DNA from: DATGFK01 sp040007395
Lineage (GTDB): Bacteria > Chloroflexota > Anaerolineae > Aggregatilineales > UBA2796
DNA: 64,000 bases
Direction: 5' to 3'
Assembly (NCBI GenBank): GCA_040007395.1
Contig: JBDTVG010000049.1
Coordinates: 1-64,000, forward strand
The notes under the pieces are model-generated. The model saw only the letters and a program-made list of their open reading frames with translations, did not search any database and was not told where the DNA came from. The translations under genes and the position numbers were made by a program. Positions 44,029-53,045 of this stretch are shown here, piece by piece. Positions within the stretch are counted from its first letter, which is position 1. Every line of letters starts with the position of its first letter.

Positions 44029-44592
44029 TTAGCTGCTCAAGACAGCCAGCGCCAACCCGATACATAACGTTGTCGGGGCGCTGATCAGTTCGCCCTTGAG
44101 CCAGATCCGGCGTACTTCATCCAGTGGCAAAAACTCCACCGTCACCGTATCCAGATCGCCATGATCCGCCGCCGCGACAATCTGCGCATCGCGGGCAAAA
44201 TACAGATACGCCCAACCGCAGTACCGATTGGGGTCTATCATGTATTTGCCAAGCGATTGCCAGTTTTCGGAAGCGAGTCCCGTTTCTTCGCGGAGTTCAC
44301 GCTGCGCCGCTGCCAGCGGATCTTCGCCGTCTTCCATGTGTCCAGCAGGCAGTTCCAGTGTATCACCGCCCACTGCCTGCCGATGCTGGCGCACAAACGC
44401 GACATGGTTGCCTTGCGTGAGCACAAACATGATCACGAAGTCTGGAAGTTCGACGCGCACAAAATTCTTGATGATCTCGCCATTCGGTAGCTGAACATCC
44501 TCATCATAGACTCTGGCATACGGCGAACGATCCACCAACAGGCGACGATCCAGTGTCCGCCAATCGCCTGTGGTGGTAGGCTGATCAGCCAC
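44029..44592 (-). CDS. Nudix hydrolase (ADP-ribose pyrophosphatase-like)
   Basis: Hydrolase of nucleoside diphosphate derivatives, 187 residues. The Nudix box is complete: GHMEDGEDPLAAAQRELREETGL, split here as G-x5-E then REL-REE-TGL, with the three Glu that bind metal. The downstream YFARDAQIV and FLPLDEVRRI are typical of ADP-ribose pyrophosphatase-like members. The real start is the GTG at 44592, overlapping the MoxR stop by eight bases; the open frame to 44706 reads through that gene. The link with a MoxR-CoxE pair is unusual. Confidence 0.85.
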   Translation of the reverse strand: MADQPTTTGDWRTLDRRLLVDRSPYARVYDEDVQLPNGEIIKNFVRVELPDFVIMFVLTQGNHVAFVRQHRQAVGGDTLELPAGHMEDGEDPLAAAQRELREETGLASENWQSLGKYMIDPNRYCGWAYLYFARDAQIVAAADHGDLDTVTVEFLPLDEVRRIWLKGELISAPTTLCIGLALAVLSS

Positions 44593-45601
44593 GCCGTCCT
44601 CCGCGCCCGCCGAGTCCGCCAAAAGGACTCGGTGGCGACAAGCTAGGGCGATTCCCGCCTGTAGATGGCGACGTGCCACCACCGCGCCTGCCCGAATCAC
44701 CACCACCGCCGCTCAAGGCACGCTTGGCGCGCTGTGCGTCGGCTTCGTGCTTGAGCAGCACCGTTAAGGTTGTTTCCAGCGTTTTCTGGTCGAGAGTGTC
44801 GGCATTGAGCATCACCAACGCCTTCGCCCAATCGATTGTTTCTGCCACACTGGGGTGCTTCTTGAGATCCATGTGACGCAAGTTTTGGACCACTTCGACG
44901 GCTTGCTGTGCCAACTTGGGTTCTAGTTCGGGAACCCGAATACGCACGATACGCAGTTCTTCGTCGTGGTTGGGGTAGTCGATGAACAGATATAGGCAGC
45001 GGCGTTTGAGCGCTTCGGATAGTTCGCGGGTGTTATTGCTGGTCAGAATAACCATTGGCTGATGCTTGGCTTTGAGCGTACCGAGTTCTGGGACTGACAC
45101 CTGAAAGTCGCTGAGGATTTCCAACAAGAACGCCTCAAATTCGGCATCGGCTCTATCGATCTCATCGATGAGCAGCAGCGACGGGTTTTCCGAACGGATC
45201 GCTTGCAGCAGCGGGCGAGGCAGCAAAAAACGCTCCGAAAAGAAGACATCTTCTTCCAACGCCAACTGATCGGCGGCAGCGGTCAGGCTGTCTGCGCCCT
45301 TGAGCAGGTCTTGCAGCTTATCGCGGAGAAGCTGCGTATAGAGCATCTGCTTGGCATATTCCCATTCATAAAGGGCTTTGCCTTCGTCCAGACCCTCATA
45401 GCATTGCAAACGGATGAGTTCGCGCCCGGTAGCCTTTGCCCACGCTTTGCCCAGTTCGGTTTTCCCGACCCCGGCGGGGCCTTCGGCAAGTACCGGCTTA
45501 CCTAGCTTTTCGGCAAGGAACAGTACAGTGGAGATCTCGTCAGAGGCGATGTACTGCTGCTCACCGAGGGCGCTAGTAACCTCTTTGGTATCTTTAAACA
45601 T
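44585..45601 (-). CDS. MoxR-like AAA+ ATPase
   Basis: A 338-residue AAA+ chaperone-type ATPase. Walker A is AEGPAGVGKTELGKAWA (residues ~39-55), Walker B is LLIDEIDRADAEFEAFLLE, and the sensor region is VILTSNNTRELSEALKRR. The C-terminal ~40 residues are Gly/Ser/Pro-rich (GGGGDSGRRGGGTSPSTGG), unusual for the core fold and probably disordered. GGAGGAATTGC precedes the ATG. It opens an operon with a Nudix hydrolase and a CoxE-like VWA protein, the usual MoxR-VWA pairing used to load metal or cofactors. Confidence 0.88.
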   Translation of the reverse strand: MFKDTKEVTSALGEQQYIASDEISTVLFLAEKLGKPVLAEGPAGVGKTELGKAWAKATGRELIRLQCYEGLDEGKALYEWEYAKQMLYTQLLRDKLQDLLKGADSLTAAADQLALEEDVFFSERFLLPRPLLQAIRSENPSLLLIDEIDRADAEFEAFLLEILSDFQVSVPELGTLKAKHQPMVILTSNNTRELSEALKRRCLYLFIDYPNHDEELRIVRIRVPELEPKLAQQAVEVVQNLRHMDLKKHPSVAETIDWAKALVMLNADTLDQKTLETTLTVLLKHEADAQRAKRALSGGGGDSGRRGGGTSPSTGGNRPSLSPPSPFGGLGGRGGRRG

Positions 45602-45944
45602 GCAATTCCTCCAAACAACGTCAACGGTAAACCGTTTATCGTGCGATCATTTGAACGGGGGGAAGTGTCTTACCGGGAAGTGGAAGACGACTAAATTCAA
45701 TTCTAGCATGAATCAAGATCGCTTCAAAAGTAAACAGGCGAATTAGTGTATTTCGCAAGTGAGTATTTGAAAAGATCCGAGGTTATCGACATGGTAGAAA
45801 TTATAGATGATAATATCTTCAGTAAACAGGTACTCGCCGCCAATATCTTCGATACCGATCCGCGTCGTGGTTCTTATGATGATCTTATCTTACACCATTG
45901 GTTAGTAGAGCAATATTTGCTAGACAAACATAAAGGGAGAAACG
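45602..45944. other. divergent region with possible small ORF
   Basis: 343 bases between the MoxR gene and a plus-strand methyltransferase. A possible small gene starts at 45791 and is listed separately. Otherwise no RNA or known motif was recognised; promoters in both directions are expected. Confidence 0.45.
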
Positions 45945-46090
45945 ATGACAGATCAAGAAAATGGACTCAAAAGAGGCGCAAGAACCGTGCAGGCACTAGA
46001 GAAATCGATGATGGTATCGTCGACGGATGTCCAGATGCTCAGTGCTGCCTTCAAGAAGCAGGATCGTGCAACGGCAGCCACAGCGGATAA
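45791..46090 (+). CDS. possible small protein overlapping a methyltransferase gene
   Basis: A 99-residue frame with GAGG eight bases before its ATG. The first ~48 residues (MVEIIDDNIFSKQVLAANIF onward) look coding, with acidic and aromatic residues. The last ~50 residues lie in the +1 frame over the methyltransferase gene and look random. It may be a real short protein ending inside the next gene, the remnant of a longer upstream gene, or chance. No family was recognised. Confidence 0.3.
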   Translation: MVEIIDDNIFSKQVLAANIFDTDPRRGSYDDLILHHWLVEQYLLDKHKGRNDDRSRKWTQKRRKNRAGTREIDDGIVDGCPDAQCCLQEAGSCNGSHSG

Positions 46091-47015
46091 CACACCAGCC
46101 ACCCAACCTGATCAAAAAATCGTGCGGGAAGGCACTGACTATTTTGTCGTGGATGCTGCTGGAAACAAAAGCCCACTAACAGGCATTGAAAACCCTTATG
46201 CCTTAGATGCAGCTATCGACGCGCCACGACTGTACGCGCAGGGCAAATTATTTTTCGAGTATATGCGTCGGCATTGGACTGGTCTGATTGGTCGCCCAAA
46301 AACGATTCTTGATGCGGGATGTGGTTCGGGCTATCTAACCAATGCCATGAGTACACTTTTCCCAGAGGCGGTCATTGTAGGGGTAGACCGCAGTGAGAAA
46401 AATCTCAACGAGGCAAAATCTTCGTATGAGAAAAATGCCAAAATAACCTTTGTGCAAGGCGATATTCAAGAAGACCTGCATGTTCCCGATGACTCCCAAG
46501 AAATGATTCACCTCTCGCTGGTCACGCTGCATTTGCAGCACCCAGAAAAATTCTTCGCGTTAGCCTATAAAGCGCTAAAACCGGGGGGCATGTTATATCT
46601 CAAAGACCCTTATGCCGGTTTTCCGAACCTCGTTCCGCAAGGCACGGCTTCCGCAGAACTGATGAAAAACCTATTTGATACCGCCGAGAAACTTGGTTCT
46701 CATCCATATATTACGGACGAAATTCCAGAACTTGCGCTAGCGGCAGGGTTCCTAGCAAAAAATATCAAAGTCCATTTAGAGAGATATTTTATTGGCAGCC
46801 ACGACGCACAATCGCGCATTGCCATGTCAACCGCCTATGCGTCCGCCATAAATGCAGCCCCGTACACAGAAAAACTAGGGGTTGCCCCTGCCGCCCATAC
46901 ACAAGAACTCTTTATGAATGCTTCAGAGGAAGTCATGGGAACCAACCTAGGGGGTCATACCATACGCTTTCCCTATCCATATATCATTTACATCATCAAG
47001 AAACCGTTGAGTTAA
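45945..47015 (+). CDS. class I SAM-dependent methyltransferase
   Basis: A 356-residue methyltransferase. After ~115 N-terminal residues the Rossmann-type core has motif I TILDAGCGSGYLTNAM (~130-145), the acidic residue of IVGVDRSEKNLNEA, then IHLSLVTLHLQHPEKFF and PGGMLYLKDPY. The substrate cannot be told; small-molecule or quinone-type methylation is typical. AAAGGGAGAAACG is a strong ribosome-binding site. Codon use looks more AT-rich than its neighbours, and the frame at 45791 overlaps its start. It stands alone between divergent and convergent genes. Confidence 0.8.
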   Translation: MTDQENGLKRGARTVQALEKSMMVSSTDVQMLSAAFKKQDRATAATADNTPATQPDQKIVREGTDYFVVDAAGNKSPLTGIENPYALDAAIDAPRLYAQGKLFFEYMRRHWTGLIGRPKTILDAGCGSGYLTNAMSTLFPEAVIVGVDRSEKNLNEAKSSYEKNAKITFVQGDIQEDLHVPDDSQEMIHLSLVTLHLQHPEKFFALAYKALKPGGMLYLKDPYAGFPNLVPQGTASAELMKNLFDTAEKLGSHPYITDEIPELALAAGFLAKNIKVHLERYFIGSHDAQSRIAMSTAYASAINAAPYTEKLGVAPAAHTQELFMNASEEVMGTNLGGHTIRFPYPYIIYIIKKPLS

Positions 47016-47099
47016 GGTGAGGCATGGGGAACGTTTAGCACGTTCCCCATGTTACTGTCTAGATGAGGATTGCATTAACGTGGGGCAAGGTCCATCAGC

Positions 47100-47777
47100 T
47101 CAAGCTGGCGTTGCTACACGCTCCAAGAGATCAATGACAGCTTGCGCTGTGCTTTTGCTCGACTGCGGATTCTGTCCAGTGATCAGTTTTCTATCTACCA
47201 CAACATGATCGTTCCACAATGGTGTAGCAATAAATTCTGCTCCTAACTCCGTCAATTTATCTTGCAACAAGAATGGCATTTCGGTTGTCAGGTTGGCAGC
47301 ATCTTCTTCAGCATTGGTAAAGCCTGTCACCTGATAGCCTTTCACGATTGCGTTTCCGTCTGCCCGTCGCGCTGTTATCAGGCCTGCTGGACCATGACAC
47401 ACTGCCGCGATCACCTTATCCGCATTAGCAAATTGACCAACGATTTGCCCAATCTCTGGCATAGGCAGGTCGAACATCGTCCCGTGTCCACCGGGTAAAA
47501 ACACCGCATCATACTTGCTGGATGTGATAGCGGTTATTGGCTCTGTAGTCGCCAATCGGTTCAATACTTCACTAAATGCTTCACGTTCATTTTCGGGTGG
47601 GTAGCTGTTCGGGTCAATAGGGGCTTGACCACCTTTCGGGCTGGCGACAGTGATCGCGTAGCCATGTTCACGGAACACGGCGTAGGGAATTGCAAATTCC
47701 TCGAACCATATTCCAGTGAGGCGTTCCGCGTTAATGTGGTTGTGGCTGGTCACAATCATCAGGATTTTCTTGGACAT
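47100..47777 (-). CDS. DJ-1/PfpI-family protein
   Basis: A 225-residue protein of the DJ-1/PfpI superfamily (chaperone, deglycase or glyoxalase-like). The nucleophile Cys is in VIAAVCHGPAGLITA; FLPGGHGTMFDLP forms the neighbouring loop and the N-terminus carries the expected acidic residue region (LTGIWFEEFAIPY). AAGGATAG precedes the ATG. It is divergent from a LysR-type regulator with a 102-base gap and is its likely target. Confidence 0.88.
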   Translation of the reverse strand: MSKKILMIVTSHNHINAERLTGIWFEEFAIPYAVFREHGYAITVASPKGGQAPIDPNSYPPENEREAFSEVLNRLATTEPITAITSSKYDAVFLPGGHGTMFDLPMPEIGQIVGQFANADKVIAAVCHGPAGLITARRADGNAIVKGYQVTGFTNAEEDAANLTTEMPFLLQDKLTELGAEFIATPLWNDHVVVDRKLITGQNPQSSKSTAQAVIDLLERVATPA

Positions 47778-47836
47778 ATTCTCTATCCTTGTTGGTTAGA
47801 CGGGTAAATCGCTTACACAATACGACGAAACTCGCT

Positions 47837-47850
47837 ATAATTCAAATTAT
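47837..47850. promoter_or_regulatory. LysR-type operator candidate
   Basis: ATAATT (47837-47842) and AATTAT (47845-47850) form an inverted repeat with a two-base centre in the divergent gap between the DJ-1 gene and the LysR gene. It lies about 30 bases before the regulator start, a usual place for LysR binding. Confidence 0.4.
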
Positions 47851-47879
47851 GAAATGTCCATTTATCTATAAAAATATTT

Positions 47880-48791
47880 ATGGTTGACTTTGAATGGTAT
47901 CGAAGTTTTGTCGCCGTGTATCAGATTGGCACGGTATCGGCAGCCGCTAAACAGCGTGGAATGACCCAACCTGCTATCAGTCAGCATATTGCGGCACTTG
48001 AACATGCCCTCAATACGGCATTGTTTCAACGTGCGCCACGCCAGATGATCCCGACGGCGGATGGACTACGCTTATATACTCAAGTTGTTGGCGCAGTTGA
48101 ACAACTCGAACAGTTTTCCAACGAGAAGGTTTTTAAGCACAATCAACCTGTGCTATTGCGAATTGGGGTACCGCGTGAGTATTTCTATGCCGAGGGAATA
48201 CCGAGTTTAGCCACAGATATTCAGAAATCTTACCAACTACAGTTTTTCCTCGGTCAAACAGTCGATTTGCTCAGGCGGCTTGAAGCAAATGAGCTTGACA
48301 TGATGATCGCTACACAGCGGATCAGTCGTCGTACAGTGCATTACCTACCCCTGCACACCGAACAGTTTGTCCTCGTTGGCCCAATGGAATTAGCGGCACC
48401 GACTCAAACGAAACTATCGCAATTCATAGAGTGGTTAGAACAGCAGGCTTGGATTGCTTATGCACCCGATTTGCCGATCATTCGACGCTATTGGCAGGAT
48501 GTTTTTTCACGCCGTCCAAACATCACCCCCTTACTCATTGTGCCAGATCTACTGATGATCTTACGTGCCGTGACATTGGGTATCGGGATTAGTGTATTGC
48601 CGGAATATCTATGTAAAGAAGCGTTTGAAAATAACCAAGTGCATAGTTTGGGGCAGCCTGAACATAACCCAAGCAATCAATTGTATCTAGCTTGCCTGCG
48701 CGATAGATTGCATTTTTCGGAGATACAATGGTTCTATAGAGTAATGCGGACTCGCGGCGCTACAGATGAAGATAAAAGCGATGCGCTGTAG
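47880..48791 (+). CDS. LysR-family transcriptional regulator
   Basis: A 303-residue regulator. The N-terminal winged helix-turn-helix reads FVAVYQIGTVSAAAKQRGMTQPAISQHIAALEHAL across residues ~9-43, with the typical LysR pattern. The C-terminal ~210 residues form the ligand-binding domain with the VVGAVEQLEQ linker. The effector is unknown. It is divergently arranged with the DJ-1/PfpI gene, a common regulator-target layout. The ATG at 47880 begins directly with the family N-terminus. Confidence 0.9.
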   Translation: MVDFEWYRSFVAVYQIGTVSAAAKQRGMTQPAISQHIAALEHALNTALFQRAPRQMIPTADGLRLYTQVVGAVEQLEQFSNEKVFKHNQPVLLRIGVPREYFYAEGIPSLATDIQKSYQLQFFLGQTVDLLRRLEANELDMMIATQRISRRTVHYLPLHTEQFVLVGPMELAAPTQTKLSQFIEWLEQQAWIAYAPDLPIIRRYWQDVFSRRPNITPLLIVPDLLMILRAVTLGIGISVLPEYLCKEAFENNQVHSLGQPEHNPSNQLYLACLRDRLHFSEIQWFYRVMRTRGATDEDKSDAL

Positions 48792-48797
48792 AATTAA

Positions 48798-48825
48798 ACA
48801 GGGCGATCCAATCGGATCGCCCTGT
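48798..48825. terminator. bidirectional terminator between lysR and clpC
   Basis: ACAGGGCGATCC (48798-48809) pairs perfectly with GGATCGCCCTGT (48814-48825) around a four-base loop. It sits between the converging ends of the LysR gene and clpC. Confidence 0.7.
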
Positions 48826-48855
48826 AATGTTATTAACCGTTCGACGGAAGCCGCG

Positions 48856-51336
48856 TTATTCCGCTTCTGCGTCTTTCTTGATGGGTAGCTCGAAGCTCGT
48901 GCCTTCCTGACGAGTGAAGGTCAAGCCCTCACTGTCGCCAGCATCAACCAGTACCACGTCGCCCCGATGGAACGCCCCCTTGAGCAGTTGCACCGAAAGC
49001 GGACTCTCGATGAAGCGTTGCAGAGCGCGACGCAGCGGACGTGCGCCAAACTGCGGATCGTAACCCTGACGGGCTAGCCACAGGTGAGCCGCATCAGTCA
49101 ATTCGACAATCAAGCCTTGTTCGCCAAGCCGTTCGGCAATCGGGCGCATCTGGAGATCGACCATTTGCGCGACTTGCTCGACAGACAGCGGGCTAAAGAC
49201 GATCACCTCATCGATCCGATTCATGAATTCGGGGCGGAATGTTTCGCGGATCGCTCGTTCGATCTTCTTGTGATCGGCAATCAGTTCGGGATCGTTGTTG
49301 GTGACAAAGCCAAGTGGGCCACTCTTATGGGCGAACTCTGTCCCCAGATTGCTGGTCATGATAATCACGGCGTTGCGGAAGTCCACGACGCGCCCCTGAC
49401 CGTCGGTTAGGCGACCATCTTCCAGAATTTGCAGCAGCGTGTTCCACACATCCGGGTGAGCCTTTTCGATCTCGTCAAACAGCACCACCGCATACGGGCG
49501 ACGACGCACGGCCTCGGTCAACTGGCCGCCTTCCTCATAGCCCACGTATCCCGGAGGCGCACCGAATAGACGGCTTGCCGTATGCTGCTCACGGTACTCG
49601 CTCATGTCGATGCGGATCAATGCATCCTCATCATCGAACATAAATTCCGCCAGTGCCTTCGCTAGTTCGGTCTTACCCACGCCAGACGAGCCGAGAAAGA
49701 TAAACGACCCAATCGGACGGCGTGGATCTTTCAGGCCACTCCGAGCGCGTCGGATGGCATCGGCAACCGCAGCGACGGCCTCATGCTGCCCGATAATGCG
49801 TTCATGCAGTGCATCTTCCATTCGCAGCAGTTTCTTGGATTCAGTTTCGAGCATCTGGTTAACCGGGATGCCTGTCCAAGTTGCCACGACATCGGCAATA
49901 TCGTTAGCATCCACGATTTCGTCCAGCGTATTTTCGCGCTGCCAATCCTCGCGGGCTTTCTCGTAGGATTCCTCGGCCTGAATACGCTGCATCTTGAATT
50001 GGGCGGCGCGTTCATAGTCGCGAGTGAACCCCGCCGACTCTTCCTCGGCAGTTAGGCGATCCAGTTCAGACTTCAACTGTTTGAGATCCGCTGGCATACT
50101 GTATAGGGCTACGCGCAGTTTAGCGGCGGCTTCGTCCATCAGGTCAATCGCCTTATCGGGCAAGCGGCGATCTGTGACATAGCGATGGCTTAGACGGGCA
50201 GCGGCAATGAGCGCCTCTTCGCTAAAGTGAACCTTATGATGGGCCTCATAGCGATCCCGCAAGCCAAACAACATTTGGATCGTCTCATCGACGCTAGGTT
50301 CGTCCACGAATACGGGCGCAAAACGGCGATCTAGCGCCGAGTCTTTTTCGATGTACTGGCGATATTCATCCAGTGTCGTTGCGCCGATGCAGTTTAGTTC
50401 GCCGCGTGCCAACGCAGGCTTCATCATGTTGCTGGCATCAATCGCGCCCTGTGCAGCGCCCGCACCAACCACTTGATGCAGTTCGTCAATGAACAGAATA
50501 ATGTCGCCTTCGCTGCGCTGAACTTCCTCAATAGCAGCTTTCAGACGTTCCTCGAATTCGCCCCGGAAGCGGCTTCCGGCGACCATACCGCCGAGATCGA
50601 GACTGATCACGCGCTTGCTGAGCAGAATCTCTGGTACGTCGTGGTCAGCGATCTTCTGAGCTAACCCTTCGACGATGGCAGTTTTACCAACGCCTGCCTC
50701 ACCGATCAGCACCGGGTTATTCTTGGTGCGGCGGCTCAACACCTGAATAACGCGCAAAATCTCGCTATCGCGCCCGATGACCGGATCGAGCTTGCCTTCC
50801 TGAGCCATGCGGGTCAGGTCGCGGCTGTACTTTTCCAGTGTGCGATAACGGCTTTCGGCCTGTGGATCAGTCACACGCTGCCCACCGCGAAATTCCTTGA
50901 TAATCTCGTTGACGCGCTCTTTGGTGATACCCGCTTCCTTGAGGATCTTCGCAACGGGGGTACGAGTCTCCGTCAAGATGGCGAGGAAGATATGCTCCGT
51001 GCTGATATATTCGTCCTTGAGGCGGTTGGCTTCTTCCTGTGCTACGTCGATCACACGCTTGACACGCGGGGTCATAAAAACCTGTGCGCCGCCGCCGCCA
51101 CCATAGATCGCGGCTTTAGGGCTGGCCTTGAGCAGTTCGTCAATCTTGTAGCGCATCGCTTCCTGATCGACGTTCATTTTCTCCAAAATTTGCGGGATGA
51201 TCCCTTCGGGCTGTTCCAGCAGCGCCAAGAGGATATGCTCCGTGTCTATCTGGTTATGTCCGTAGCGTTGCAGGATCTCGTAAGCGCGGGCAGTAGCATC
51301 CTGAGCACGCTCGGTGAAACGGTCAAATCGCATCAT
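48856..51336 (-). CDS. clpC: ClpC-type AAA+ protein-unfolding ATPase
   Basis: Hsp100 unfoldase that feeds substrates to the ClpP protease or refolds aggregates. The 826 residues contain the N-terminal repeat domain (FTERAQDATARAYEILQ ... HILLALLEQPEGIIPQIL), AAA1 with GEAGVGKTAIVEGLAQ and IILFIDELHQVVGAG, a UVR-type middle segment (LKSELDRLTAEEESAG), AAA2 with GSSGVGKTELAKALAEF and VVLFDEIEKAHPDVWN, and the C-terminal domain. The short middle region marks ClpC rather than ClpB. ClpP is not in the window. Two adjacent ATGs give the start. Confidence 0.95.
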   Translation of the reverse strand: MMRFDRFTERAQDATARAYEILQRYGHNQIDTEHILLALLEQPEGIIPQILEKMNVDQEAMRYKIDELLKASPKAAIYGGGGGAQVFMTPRVKRVIDVAQEEANRLKDEYISTEHIFLAILTETRTPVAKILKEAGITKERVNEIIKEFRGGQRVTDPQAESRYRTLEKYSRDLTRMAQEGKLDPVIGRDSEILRVIQVLSRRTKNNPVLIGEAGVGKTAIVEGLAQKIADHDVPEILLSKRVISLDLGGMVAGSRFRGEFEERLKAAIEEVQRSEGDIILFIDELHQVVGAGAAQGAIDASNMMKPALARGELNCIGATTLDEYRQYIEKDSALDRRFAPVFVDEPSVDETIQMLFGLRDRYEAHHKVHFSEEALIAAARLSHRYVTDRRLPDKAIDLMDEAAAKLRVALYSMPADLKQLKSELDRLTAEEESAGFTRDYERAAQFKMQRIQAEESYEKAREDWQRENTLDEIVDANDIADVVATWTGIPVNQMLETESKKLLRMEDALHERIIGQHEAVAAVADAIRRARSGLKDPRRPIGSFIFLGSSGVGKTELAKALAEFMFDDEDALIRIDMSEYREQHTASRLFGAPPGYVGYEEGGQLTEAVRRRPYAVVLFDEIEKAHPDVWNTLLQILEDGRLTDGQGRVVDFRNAVIIMTSNLGTEFAHKSGPLGFVTNNDPELIADHKKIERAIRETFRPEFMNRIDEVIVFSPLSVEQVAQMVDLQMRPIAERLGEQGLIVELTDAAHLWLARQGYDPQFGARPLRRALQRFIESPLSVQLLKGAFHRGDVVLVDAGDSEGLTFTRQEGTSFELPIKKDAEAE

Positions 51337-51405
51337 GAGTTAACTCTCATTTCGGAAGCGTTTCGCGCTTCTCACTTCTTGGACATTCAAAAACAATAAG
51401 CCTGA

Positions 51406-51789
51406 TTATGCTTTCCAAGCCAGAGTCTTGACCGGGGCAATCTCGATCAACTGTTGTTCACCGACACTCGTGCTGATGTCCCAATCGTAGATTTCCATGA
51501 AACGCTGGGCGACTGCTTGGAACAACGGATCGTCAGCGGGGATAATGCGGGCTGTGCCTTCGACAATCACGACATTATCGCCGTCTTCGGTGTTGAGCGC
51601 TGCTAGTCCGTTATGCCGCACATTGGCGAGTTTGACTCCACCTGTCATGATGTAGGCGCGGTCAACATGCCACACAAACCAGATCGGCGCGACATGGGGA
51701 CGACCATCAGGACGGGTCGTTGCCATCCAGACGGTGCGTTCCTGCTGCATTCGCTCGCGTACTGCGACCATCTGATCAGGTTCAGGCAC
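51406..51789 (-). CDS. PPOX-class (pyridoxamine-5'-phosphate-oxidase-like) protein
   Basis: A 127-residue split-barrel protein. TVWMATTRPDGRPHVAPIWFV is the typical flavin- or F420-binding opening, followed by GGVKLANVRHNGLAAL and VIVEGTARII. These proteins reduce or bind flavins, F420 or haem; the small size favours an F420/FMN class. The start is a GTG at 51789 with GGAG upstream. It lies upstream of clpC by 69 bases, on the same strand. Confidence 0.8.
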   Translation of the reverse strand: MPEPDQMVAVRERMQQERTVWMATTRPDGRPHVAPIWFVWHVDRAYIMTGGVKLANVRHNGLAALNTEDGDNVVIVEGTARIIPADDPLFQAVAQRFMEIYDWDISTSVGEQQLIEIAPVKTLAWKA

Positions 51790-52336
51790 TAGCTTCTCCG
51801 AGACTCTGACTTCGACGATAAGTCTACCATTGGTCTATTGGATTATTGTATGCGTTATTTCAATAAAATGTAAGAATTTCACTGGGGCGGCGTAGGGCAA
51901 ACGCATCAAAAATATCCGCGTGGTGATGAAGGAGAAGCTGGCGGACAACGCAAGCATTGTCCCTACGAAATCCCGTTTGGCGGTAGGGACAGGGCAAGCC
52001 CTGTCCGCGACAGGGTAGAACTGAATGCAGAGAATATAATAGGCGGAATGTTGATCGAGAGTGTGTCTCGCCCGCTATTGGATTTCAATCGCCAAAATGA
52101 TTTTAGAGCGAAGGGTATAATAGACTTTGTGACTCACACGTTTTATGAGACAGATAGGATCATACGTCTAATGTGAATTCGATTTGACAATCCGCACTAT
52201 AGCTTGGTCCGTGTTTGCGATTGTCCGTTTAACTCGATGCGCGAACTGTCTATTCATGAGGTAAAAGGCGATTCCACATCAGACGTATCATGTAAAACGT
52301 AGTAGGGGTTTCAAATTGCAATAGGTTAACAATGAT
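51790..52336. repeat. intergenic region with family A repeat and a partial gene-end copy
   Basis: About 550 bases without a whole gene. A family A repeat occupies 51941-52007 (GGACAACGCAAGC ... GTAGGGACAGGGC). At 52074-52110 lies a stretch similar to the 3' end of the formylglycine-enzyme-like gene at 53034. The base composition turns AT-rich after 52100. Confidence 0.55.
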
Positions 52337-52915
52337 ATGAAGCCAGCGAAACCAGAGTTTATTAAAGATATGTCTGAAGTGTATGCCGAATTCGATACTG
52401 AAACTATCGGAAAAGCCGGAATTGCATTGGGCCGCCCTATTGAATTTGTTGATGATGAACAGTTTACAAATACAATTTCCGCCGCAGCTATTCATCCTGA
52501 AAAAGGTTGGGTAGTATGGGTTGAATCTCGCTATAAAATAGGAGGAAATCGCACTCATGCCGACTATAAGCTGAGAGAGATTCTAGACAGAGGGGCGTTA
52601 ATTGGCTGGACGATTAAAACTTACAATCCAGCCTTTGGCTGCTATGTTCATTATTTAGCATGGCATCATGATCTCGTGATGATTGTATATACAGAAAAAC
52701 ATCAGATTTATGCAGCAACCCAATCCATATCGGGCGTTATCAACTTGGTTGAAATAGGCAATATGGGCTTTCCATGGGGTATTTTCGACCACACTATAGC
52801 ATGTCGGCATATGGGTGAAACCCAAGTACGACGATGGACTATTCCAGAGTTGACAGCACTGCCAACCTTAACACAAGAGGAAGCTATCTTGGCAGGAATC
52901 CTACAGTTTGCTTAA
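52337..52915 (+). CDS. hypothetical protein, 192 residues, AT-rich
   Basis: I do not recognise a family. The protein is soluble, rich in aromatic residues (GWTIKTYNPAFGCYVHYLAW), with a regular alternation suggesting mixed alpha/beta. No signal peptide or catalytic motif is seen. The size and style resemble immunity-type or accessory proteins, but that is only an impression. The ATG follows AATAGGTTAACA with a weak ribosome-binding site. It sits within a segment bounded by repeated junction sequences (about 52075 and 53026), more AT-rich than the genes around it, suggesting acquisition by transfer. Confidence 0.5.
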   Translation: MKPAKPEFIKDMSEVYAEFDTETIGKAGIALGRPIEFVDDEQFTNTISAAAIHPEKGWVVWVESRYKIGGNRTHADYKLREILDRGALIGWTIKTYNPAFGCYVHYLAWHHDLVMIVYTEKHQIYAATQSISGVINLVEIGNMGFPWGIFDHTIACRHMGETQVRRWTIPELTALPTLTQEEAILAGILQFA

Positions 52916-52938
52916 AAGTAGAGCTTACCAAGAATCAC

Positions 52939-53045
52939 TAGACCACGCGACACACAATAAGGATCGCCAGTTGGACTTATAGACTCACCCTGCTACCCAA
53001 TGCCACAACAGTACATTAATGAGTTATTGAATTTCAATCGCCAAG
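52939..53045. repeat. composite junction: partial copies of a promoter/gene start and a gene end
   Basis: The 28 bases at 52939-52966 are identical to 54010-54037, directly before the sugar dehydrogenase gene. The similarity continues, with gaps, through a fragment of that gene's 5' end to about 53010. Bases 53026-53045 resemble 52074-52094 (ATTGAATTTCAATCGCCAA against ATTGGATTTCAATCGCCAA). Confidence 0.7.
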
